Source: Metaphire vulgaris
Lineage: Eukaryota; Annelida; Clitellata; Crassiclitellata; Megascolecidae
Assembly: GCA_018105865.1 (NCBI GenBank)
Contig: CM030836.1
Location: 17,934,503 to 17,998,502, forward strand
Reading direction: 5' to 3'
Length of the DNA: 64,000 nucleotides
In this document: positions 50,430-64,000 of the stretch, piece after piece
How positions within the stretch are numbered: position 1 is the first letter of the stretch
Layout of the letters: each line of letters starts with the position of its first letter
Notes under the pieces: model-generated
Database searches by the model: none
What the model was told of the DNA's origin: nothing
Seen by the model: only the letters and a program-made list of their open reading frames with translations
Program-made: the position numbers and the translations under genes

Positions 50430-51137
50430 CATTAGCGTCGCCACCTGCCCCAGACCATCTACCAGATTCGCGCAAATCCGGTAAGAAAGTTTTCTGTGGA
50501 GGGGAGTGAGAAGTAGATAAGGAATCTGACACGCCAGCCCCTTACCCCACCAAAAATTCCTGGCGACGCCACTGCCTAGTAATCAAGTTTTTTTCAAAAA
50601 TTAGGCCACTATCTCTTGTATATCAAAAATGATTGGCATTCAGAATTTTGCCTGTGATATTCTCTATTGCATAAAATGGACATTTTAAAGGACATTTTTA
50701 AACTACAGAGAATGGTATTGGCAAACGTATGAATGGCTAGCACTTTTGACAGGCAAGAGAAGAGCACTTAGTAATCAAGATTTTCAAAAATTAGGCAACT
50801 ATCTCTTGTGTATCAAAAGTGCCTGGCATTCAGAATTTTGCCTGTGATATTCTCTATTGCTTAAATTGGACATTTTTACACTACAGAGAATGGTTTTGGC
50901 AGATGTGTGAATGGCTATCACTTTTGACAGGCAAGTGAAGAGGCCCTAGTAACACTAGCGTCGCCACGGGGGGGGGGGCAAATGAGGGCAACTGCCCCCT
51001 CAACCTGCCTCTGACCACCTACTAGATTCCCGCAAATCCGGTGAGAAAGTTTTCTGTGGAGGGAGTGAGGGGTGGGTAAGGAATCTGACACGCTAGCCCC
51101 TTTGCCCTCCAACCAAAAATTCCTGGCGACGCCACTG
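50430..51137. repeat. Tandem duplication bounded by two MITE copies
   Basis: MITE copies 50430-50574 and 50953-51137 (ends like CACTAGCGTCGCCA and TGGCGACGCCACTG) bracket two tandem units of about 190 bp (50577-50768 and 50769-50948), each starting near TAGTAATCAAG. CCTAGTAA follows the first MITE (50575-50582) and precedes the second (50945-50952). A further duplicated segment lies at about 51140-51260 and 51505-51660. Confidence 0.75.
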
Positions 51138-52436
51138 TGGCCCACCCAATATTTGGCTTGTGGCGCCCTCCATGGTTTTAACTCGTTTCATCACTCTTCT
51201 GAATTTTTGCATATCTATATAGCCTACTGTAGCACTAGCATTGTCCAATTTCAAACAGGGTATCAATTTTATAATATTTTTGTGGTCTATAAAACCTGTA
51301 ATAGAAGAAACCAGCCCTCTTAAGCGCCATGTTATATCTCGATTGATTTTTTAGACATTTGACAGAGAATAGATTTCTGAAAGACTTTGTATAGTGTCGT
51401 TTCAAATGGCTCATTATTTTTCGTGGTACTTCGAAAGATCTAGAAAAAAATGAGACAGAATATATTGACAATTCTAGTACGGTCTGACACAACAAAGATG
51501 GGGACACAAGAATATGTGGCTTTAATTCGTTTCATAACTCTTCTGAATTTTTGCAAATCTATAGCCTACTGTAGCACTAGTCCTTGCATTGTCCAATTTC
51601 AAACAGGCCATGTTGGCACACCAAATATTTGGCTTGTGGCGCCATCCATGGCGCCGATTAAACTCATATGATGCCCCTTTTTGCTCGTCAGGAGTTGTTA
51701 GGGGCGCCAACAGTACATCTTGACCCCGGCGCCGGACACCCTCGCTACGCCTCTGGGGAGTTGTCAAACACTAATAGACCAATAGGCCTATCTTAGTCGT
51801 GCATGTACCGGTAATCCAGCTTTGTCAAATAATTATAAAGCGGGACTGCAAATGAGTGGTATGCTTCCGATGGCGTTGCAAGGTAGACTACTACACTTGG
51901 CGGCACTCGTGCGGAGCTTTGATGGTCCATTTGTGAATTTGGGGGTGTCGACCTGAAATTGGGGGTGTCCGGAGCTAATTAGTAAGCATACCATTGTCAC
52001 GTTACCAAATTGGAGGGGGGTGTCGACCTCCAAGTTGGGGTGGGGTGTTGGGGGTATAAAAATATCCCTGATGGTGTGGTGGGCACGGGCGTCCACTGAA
52101 ATTTTTCCAGGGGTTGACACAATGGTCACGGTTAATGCTTTGGCAGGATTTTCAAATGCACGCCGATGGTGGTGGTCCCTTGTAAACCCCTTAGATTTCA
52201 AACAGACCGCCGCTGTAATTTGTCCTTTATGGCCAGGACCAAGGCCAAGGTCTAACATCCCTGATTATAATATAGGAACTGGGATGTATTTTCTGGTCAG
52301 AGTGTGTAAGGAAATTACTGCAAGTTTCTTCAAGCCATGAAACAAACAAAGAACAATTTCTTAATAAACTCTACAACACTTTCCTTCTCACCGTGACAAA
52401 CATATCCTATGCTCAAATCATACAGTACTTTATCTC

Positions 52437-52842
52437 CAGAGCCAGATTAACCACATTGCATATGTCTGCAATTAAAATGAACCTACTCATAAACGTAGTA
52501 ATTTAGAGTGCCTACTAGATTCTACTACATATAGTGACATTAGTCTACTGCCAATACTGGTAGAGTTTAATTCTGTTGAGTGCTGACTCCTGAAGTGTGA
52601 TATGGTCCTTTATAGGCTGACGTTTCAAAAGTCTTCGTTTGATTAATCAAATTATATTCATTTTGTGAAATGGGTATTACAGTATCGTAAATTAACGTTA
52701 AATATTAGATTACAGTTTCACAAAATCCAGATTATTAGTTATAAACAATTGCAAATCAGAACAAATGAAAACATCAGAACCTGGCGCATAGAAATTTATC
52801 TGCGAAACAGGCCTTAAAAAGAAGCTTAATAATCCGGCTCTG
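52437..52842. mobile_element. hAT-like MITE, CAGAGCCxGATTAA ends
   Basis: Ends CAGAGCCAGATTAA and TTAATAATCCGGCTCTG, perfect 8-bp duplication TTTATCTC (52429-52436 and 52843-52850). A related end, CAGAGCCGGATTAAG, lies at 32470 without a visible partner. It ends 128 bp downstream of the PSMC4 stop. Confidence 0.88.
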
Positions 52843-52938
52843 TTTATCTCCTATTATATCTGGAAAAGTTTGCGGAGAATATGTATTCAGTGTGTTACAC
52901 CGCTACTGTACATAATGTTGCCAAGTGCCAGGATGTTA

Positions 52939-58312
<5,374 letters not shown>

Positions 58313-58798
58313 CGTAAAATAATTCTGTGAAAAACGAAAATAATATTTTCCAATTGAAGCTGACAACCATAAGCCTCACGATTCCACGAAAAGCCAAGTA
58401 AGTAAGATTTAGCTTTGAACAGATCCAACCAATCGCCAACTTCTGTAGTGCCATATTGATCAATGTGCGGAGCGTCAGCAATGGCCCACTCAGTGGCGTC
58501 GCCAGGGCTGTGAGCCGCACCGGGTGACGCCAATTACATCGTTACAAGGAATGACGCCTAAACACCACTGGAATGACCTAGTCTTTTGCGGATGGATCTG
58601 ATTCTGAAGCAGTGGCGGCGGCTCCACATAGGAGGCCTGGGGACTTGTGCCCTATTGAATGCCTGACCCCCAGTAGCCTCCAAGTGGGACATCTTTACTT
58701 ACTACCACATATCTAGCAAGTTGCAAGAAATAGTTGGTCCTCATGATTATAGCAGTTGCCACTCCATCGTCCTCCCCTCACTCACTTGCAGAGCCGTA

Positions 58799-59009
58799 GC
58801 TAGAGTATCCGTCGCCCCGGAGGCAAGGTTTGAAATGTGCGCCCCATAAATTCGGGTGACGACATTTTTCGCTTGCACGCCGTGTCTGTGGAAAACATTT
58901 ATTCTTAAAAACTTCATTGCTGAATTTTTAGAACTCCATTTTGGCGCCCTCTGATCATCTGGCGCCCTGGGGCATATTATGCCCCTCTGATCCCCTAGTT
59001 ACGCCCCTG
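58799..59009. mobile_element. hAT-like MITE, CAGAGCCGTAGCTAG ends
   Basis: Ends CAGAGCCGTAGCTAG and CTAGTTACGCCCCTG; flanks CTCACTTG and CTCACGTG differ at one position. 211 bp, 5' of PSMC4. Confidence 0.8.
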
Positions 59010-59156
59010 CTCACGTGAAATTTTTTGGAGGCGCCTCATGAGCTGGAACAGGAGGACTCAAGAGGTTCATGAAATAGGACCTAATTAATTGTCTGGCTTT
59101 CACGTGTAACACCATGGCTCTACCACATCGGGTGACGCCAGCTTTAGCGACGCCTC

Positions 59157-59332
59157 CAGGGGCGTAGCGACGGGGGGTATAGGCCTATCGGTATATATAC
59201 CCCAAAATCAGTCTACCTTAAAGTTTCTTATGTGATTTATATGTGGTTATATGTAATTTATATGGTTTATAGTGATGGTTTATACCACCAACATTTATAC
59301 CCTCCCAAATCATATTCCTGGCTACGCCCCTG
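59157..59332. mobile_element. hAT-like MITE, CAGGGGCGTAGC family, copy 2
   Basis: Ends CAGGGGCGTAGC and GCTACGCCCCTG, perfect 8-bp duplication GACGCCTC (59149-59156 and 59333-59340). Interior colinear with 17614-17806. Confidence 0.92.
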
Positions 59333-59679
59333 GACGCCTCTAGGCACACCGATTCCTATTCGCATAAGAAACACAGGTTCGAATCCCGACAACCGGACGG
59401 CAGACAGTCGGCGGTGGATAAGAAGCGTTAAAGGCTAAGCCAAACAGGCCCAGGTGATTTTAAAGCCTGAATCTAAAACTTGACAAAGATTTTGAGTGCG
59501 CGCAAATTGAGGCGACGAGTCCTAGAGCCTGGAACTGGAAAAGCAACGATGCCAAGAACCCAAGAACTGTGCGTGTTTGGAAGAGTTGGAGCTAGGTTAT
59601 TGCAAACGATGATTGGATCGAGTTTTCGTTTGCACAGAAAATCTGGTTATAACTTCGCCAATTCAAAGTTTCACCTCCG

Positions 59680-59985
59680 CAGTGGCGTAGCCAAGGGGAG
59701 GGGGCTGGAGGTTAAACCCCCTTGGCTGCGAAGAAAAAATTTTTACATGCTTTTGCATAATTTTTTCATTTTCGGACGTGATTTGGAGGGTCAAAAACTT
59801 CCCTTGGCTGGCTGGCGAGTGAAAAAATTTCTAAGTGCCATAGAAAATACAAAAAACTAGAAAGAATACGAAGATGACCTTTTTTGCTTGTCAGCTCCTA
59901 AAAAGGAAACATAAAAGGAAAAGTTTAAAAGTTTGGTCACGATCGAAACCAAACCCCCCTTCCGGAAATCCTGGCTCCGCCACTG
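59680..59985. mobile_element. hAT-like MITE, CAGTGGCGTAGCCA family, copy 1
   Basis: Ends CAGTGGCGTAGCCA and TGGCTCCGCCACTG; flanks CACCTCCG and CACCTCCA differ at one position. Shares ACCCCCTTGGCTGC and AAACCCCCTT landmarks with the copy at 60139-60420. Confidence 0.87.
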
Positions 59986-60138
59986 CACCTCCATACTTTC
60001 ACTGTCATACTTTCGAGCTAGGCCTACCAACTTTCACAGATAGACAGTAGCAAAGCTCAATATGCCTAAACTGTATTAGCAAAAAGAGCCGTACCAGGGC
60101 CGGCGTCAGACACCCACAAAGTTCGCAAATGCGGGGGG

Positions 60139-60420
60139 CAGTGGCGTAGCCAATGGGTGTTTTAGGGGTTAAAACCCCCTTGGCTGCCGAAAACAAAATA
60201 TTTGTAAAGAGTTTCTATGCATTTTGAATTGTTTGACGCGACGTTGGGGTCCAAAACCCCCTGGTTATAAAATGTAACGGTTTAAGAGGCGAGGAGTTTT
60301 TTGCCTGTCAGGAAATACTAGAGTTGATAACGCTGGTTTGCTTGTCAAGATTTTTCCAAAGTTGGTCACAGGCAAAACCAAAAACCAAACCCCCTTGCGG
60401 AAATCCTGGCTACGCCACTG
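60139..60420. mobile_element. hAT-like MITE, CAGTGGCGTAGCCA family, copy 2
   Basis: Ends CAGTGGCGTAGCCA and TGGCTACGCCACTG are a perfect inverted repeat. Flanks are G runs on both sides, so the duplication cannot be resolved. Related to 59680-59985, with a gap of only 153 bp. Confidence 0.85.
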
Positions 60421-60479
60421 GGGGGAGCATCCAAACTCCAAAGGATAACTTTTGTATTCACAGCTACTGTACATCCGCC

Positions 60480-60881
60480 CAGTGTTTATTCTAGCCACCT
60501 TGACATTTGGGGGATTTTTAAATGTTGGGGGGACAAGGTCTGAGTCTCCACACTTTGACGGATTTCCATCCCCAGCCAACTTATACAATACAAAAATTTT
60601 TGGGGGAATTTTAAAACATTGGGGGAAAATTCCCCAGAGGCCATAGGCGGATTTAGAGTTTAATATTTGGGTAGGTTAGCATGGAGGTCTGGGGTGCCAT
60701 CCAGCCAGGACCGGCCTTAGGCACAGGCAAAGCCATCCAGCACGCGACAGACCTGGTGTTGATGGAAAACATTTTGTTTTGTTTTTAAGATCAAAACGTT
60801 AGTTGGAACAGATTAAATAATAATTATTGTTTGCCTACCCTGGCCTTTAATAAAATCCGCCTATGTCTAGAATAAACACTG
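60480..60881. mobile_element. hAT-like MITE, CAGTGTTTATTCTAG family, with nested insertion
   Basis: Ends CAGTGTTTATTCTAG and CTAGAATAAACACTG, perfect 8-bp duplication CATCCGCC (60472-60479 and 60882-60889). A second inverted pair, CATAGGCGGATTT (60642-60654) and AAATCCGCCTATG (60853-60865), marks an element nested near its right end. Confidence 0.9.
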
Positions 60882-61852
60882 CATCCGCCACAACAACCGT
60901 CCTCGAAGACCCAAATAATTATTTTGCACAGGCTAATAGGCTATAGCCGGGGTCCTGACTGACACAACTAGAACAAACAAAACCAGTGTTCTCGGGAAAC
61001 GTTTAATGTTTGAAGCCTTCAGCGAATTGACGGAAATTAGAGAGCTTCGGTAGACCTGGTCGATACGACACAAAAGCTCTAAAGTCGCGTGAACTTGATA
61101 ACCTGTGTCTCTATATATATATTATTCCCAATTTCCCACCCTTGCTAAGAAAGCGGAAACGAGGTATTACTCTAATATCTTTCACATGAAAAGGATCGGG
61201 CTAAATTTAAGTGGATTAATTAAGCTTCAGTAGAAGTGGTCGATAAGTAAAAAAAAGCTCGTTAATTTCTAAAGCGATTCCAAAAGATGCACCATAATTA
61301 TTCAGCTCCTTATTCCTATGCGCTCAATCTCAAATGAAACGAGCTATAGCTAAATATCTTTCATTCATGCCGGGTCATTTAATCAAATTACTGCTATTAG
61401 GGTAGAATTAGAAAACACCGAGGCAGAATGTAAAATGAGAACACATTAGATAGCGCCCACCACTTAGCGAATTAATGTCTTGTTCGGTCACGACATGCAA
61501 TTGATCATCGATACAGTTTAAACGCTTCGATGGGTAATTTCCTGACTCCGTGTATTAATTAAATCGAAACCAACTGCCCTGCAATCAACTACTGTAATTA
61601 CTATCGGTCAACGTCATGAATAGGGAAAGAACATCTCTGAATCGTCGTCACTCAGTGAGCGCCGTTAATATTGATCTTTGCCCAGTCGAAGCACGCAACA
61701 TTCCCATGATAATAGCCTAACGGAATTTTTTTCAAAGCTCTAAGCCGTTACCATGAATGAATAATAGCAGCACTTGCGGTATCTTCGCTCGGATTTACCG
61801 ACAACACACCCAGTCCTGATTTATATACACAGGGCGTGGCGAGAAACACGGC

Positions 61853-62215
61853 TCACGGTTGCCACTGGACAGTTACTATATTATCGCCCACCACCGCGGT
61901 CTCCAATTTCGCGTGCCCTTGTTCCTTCTCGTACGTTTCCTGCCGGAAAGAAATCGCTTCCGGTTTCAAGTAGCTGTCGGATAATTGCCTGGTGGCGACC
62001 GGAAATGAGGCGCCCCCATCAGCATTCAGCCATCGTGGGCTCTGGCGACGGGACGTTAATCCAAAACTGCTCGGCGACGGCGACGCCGAGAACTTTTCGG
62101 CGTCGACCGCCGCCGGCTCCGCTTGGACGGAGGCGACTGCGCCGCGTAGACACTTCTTCGTCTTCTTCCGCCGAGTGCACGGAATGCATTTCAAGAACAG
62201 CCATTTCAAATCGTT
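61853..62215 (-). CDS. Unidentified terminal exon candidate
   Basis: A good acceptor (GTTGTTTTTCAG) precedes 62215 on the minus strand, and the sequence is GC-richer than its surroundings. One frame stays open to a stop at 61853, reading NDLKWLFLKCIPCTRRKKTK then a Ser/Ala/Pro-rich tail and ending VGDNIVTVQWQP. A second frame (MAVLEMHSVHSAEEDEEVST) is open to about 62019, so the coding frame is not certain. The Cys and Lys/Arg cluster near the start could be a membrane-proximal tail, but I recognise no family. No other exon of the gene was found up to 64000. A small + strand frame starts at ATG 62247 just upstream and cannot be judged. Confidence 0.35.
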   Translation of the reverse strand, partial: NDLKWLFLKCIPCTRRKKTKKCLRGAVASVQAEPAAVDAEKFSASPSPSSFGLTSRRQSPRWLNADGGASFPVATRQLSDSYLKPEAISFRQETYEKEQGHAKLETAVVGDNIVTVQWQP

Positions 62216-62864
62216 CTGAAAAACAACGACGCATAAAGATTACAAAATGGCGTCGTACGACGCCGGGGTCGCGCCTTTTTCTCTAACAAAAGACAGCGAA
62301 TCGCACAAAGATGACGCTTTTAGCAGAGTATGCAGAGACTGCGAGCTTAACTAGCGGCTTGATTCAACTCAATTCCTGCTTTGAGCACCGCCATTCCTAG
62401 GCTGCGCGGATTCGCTGATTAGGCCTATAATAGGAAGTTTCTCGAAGGACCGATTTCATTTGACAAACGTGGTACGTGCGACATTTTCCCAATTGTCAGT
62501 TTGTCATAAAAAGCTATTCTTCCGCACGTGAGTGGTACAGAAAAACACAGCTTCAGCCGGTTTTGCCCGGTCATCATGCATGACAGATCAACTCGAGCCA
62601 CATGGCAGTTCATTTATCATCAGGGTCTAAACTTATAGTCTATAGGCCTACCGTTGCGACTCGTAATTATCCTTAGACAGTAGGGAGACAGTTAATTTCA
62701 TCTGTGACGACATCGGGTAGATAATTAATTTGTTTTTCTTTATTTGGGATAGTTCAGAGTCGTCCGTGCCTTATATTACACGCAGTGAATGAAGGCAATT
62801 AATCAACGGTCGTGAAAACATTTCGATATCGAAATCGTGAATGGGATTTACGGCAGCTGTCAAC

Positions 62865-63012
62865 CAGGGGCATAGCGACGGGGAGCTATATCGGTATATA
62901 TACCCCCAAAATCAGACTACCTTAAAATTTTTAATGCATTTTTAAAGATTTAGGCCTATCCCCCAATCACATTATACCCCCCCCCCCAATCAAGTTCCTG
63001 GCTACGCCCCTG
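62865..63012. mobile_element. hAT-like MITE, CAGGGGCGTAGC family, copy 3
   Basis: Ends CAGGGGCATAGCGACGGGG and GGCTACGCCCCTG, perfect 8-bp duplication CTGTCAAC (62857-62864 and 63013-63020). It is shorter than copies 1 and 2, lacking part of the centre. Confidence 0.9.
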
Positions 63013-63971
63013 CTGTCAACGACAGTTTGTTTTCTACACATCATTTAAAATCTTGTGCCATTTGAAAGTGTAAAGATTGCTTCACACGATTGAATCAAAG
63101 TCCGCCTATAGTGCAAATTGCGCACAGCGATGAAATTGCGACGAAGGAGTTGACGGTACTGATGGGGGCTATATATAAGCTACCAATGGCGCAGCCAGGA
63201 TTCCAGAATAGGGGGCACTTCGACATTTTTCGGCCAATAAGTCTTGACGAGATTAAAAGATCGTCGTCTCAAACGCTTTAAAGTTTGCAGTCTGATCTTT
63301 GGTGCTTTTCCTCGATACAATACTGTCCCCTACTCGCCAGTTTTGGACTAAAGACTTAAAGACTAAAGACTCAAGATCAACTATAATAGAAAAAAAAATC
63401 TTTCCATACAGTGTATTGCGTGCCGTTGTGACTTTCTTAAGTTCGGTAGCAGCACTGCTTGCCAAGGCACAACTTATTGCACCATGTTAGACCTATACAA
63501 TGACCCATCATCTTCCTAGTCAATTTCAGACGACGCTTTTTAGTTTGCGCGTCGTATACTAGTGACAAAACGATGGACTCACTGCATGGACTAGTGAAAT
63601 TAATTGTATATCGCACGCGATGAAATCAGCGTTGTGATTTAAATGTAGCCGGTTTAATTACCGGTGAAATAGACATTTTAACTCACCATTCTCCCTGTTT
63701 ATCTGTCTCGGACATTTTAGAAACGGCAAACGTCTATAATTTCAGTGGTAGGCCTAACGTTCTCGTCTATAGCGCGAGCAAATCAATCTATTTCAAGCAG
63801 CGTTTAGGCTACAGTCGAAGTGAAGAACTTAGAACTCGTGACGGGAATTCAGGAAACGGCCTTAAGGTCAACAAAATATCATCGACGATGACGAAGACGA
63901 ATGGGAGTTGGGGTGGTGGTGGTGGTGGTGGTGGTGGTGGAGGGGAGTTTTTATGACCTATGGGTTCGAAG

Positions 63972-64000
63972 CAGGGTTTAATCTAGGCCGTTTCCCGGAG
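63972..64000. mobile_element. MITE left end cut by window edge, CAGGGTTTAATCTAG family
   Basis: CAGGGTTTAATCTAGGC and GTTTCCCGG match the end of the element at 55298-55455. The rest lies beyond the window. Confidence 0.6.

Overview
This is an intron-rich, AT-rich animal nuclear sequence with seven recognisable protein-coding genes and very dense small transposable elements. Prokaryotic features (operons, ribosome binding sites, CRISPR) are absent. Coding exons are short, separated by long introns, with GT..AG splice sites throughout (one GC donor). The gene set (CatSper sperm channel subunit, unc-4 type homeobox, PDXDC1, proteasome Rpt3) means a metazoan. CatSper genes are, to my knowledge, lost in arthropods, nematodes and molluscs. 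With the very frequent GTAGGCCTAT-like word this makes an echinoderm or hemichordate my best guess; the species cannot be fixed from this window.

Layout. 5-8008 (+): the 3' twelve exons of a PDXDC1-like gene, whose 5' part lies outside the window. 8009-12219: convergent intergenic space with a decayed LINE. 12220-15076 (-): PDAP1/HASPP28 casein-kinase substrate. 18235-23044 (+): sphingosine kinase. 26702-31732 (+): CatSper subunit 3, a 416-residue six-transmembrane channel, with two perfect CRE sites upstream and a 700-bp ATG microsatellite in an intron. 35978-38487 (+): neuferricin (CYB5D2). 46154-48850 (-): a divergent UNCX/unc-4 paired-type homeobox gene with an eh1-like motif at its extreme C terminus. 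52970-58312 (-): PSMC4/Rpt3, an ATPase of the 26S proteasome, complete in nine exons. 61853-62215 (-): an unidentified spliced-looking exon. The genes are not functionally linked; this is an ordinary mixed neighbourhood.

The non-coding part is the striking part. By comparing ends and flanks I could delimit about 17 short inverted-repeat elements with hAT-like ends (mostly CAG...CTG) and 8-bp target-site duplications, eleven of them with perfect duplications, in at least eight end-sequence families. One, 42849-43992, carries the remnant of a hAT transposase C-terminal domain between two TACTTG repeat arrays. piggyBac-like TTAA mini-elements, a 50-bp near-perfect hairpin flanked by TTA, foldback elements, two tRNA-derived SINE heads and dispersed SINE tails are also present.

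Two genes (PDAP1 exon 3, sphingosine kinase last exon) show reading-frame discontinuities of the same sign (one extra base modulo 3), which may be assembly errors, alleles or unusual splicing. All exon boundaries are read by eye from splice consensus, phase continuity and remembered family sequences; no search was run.
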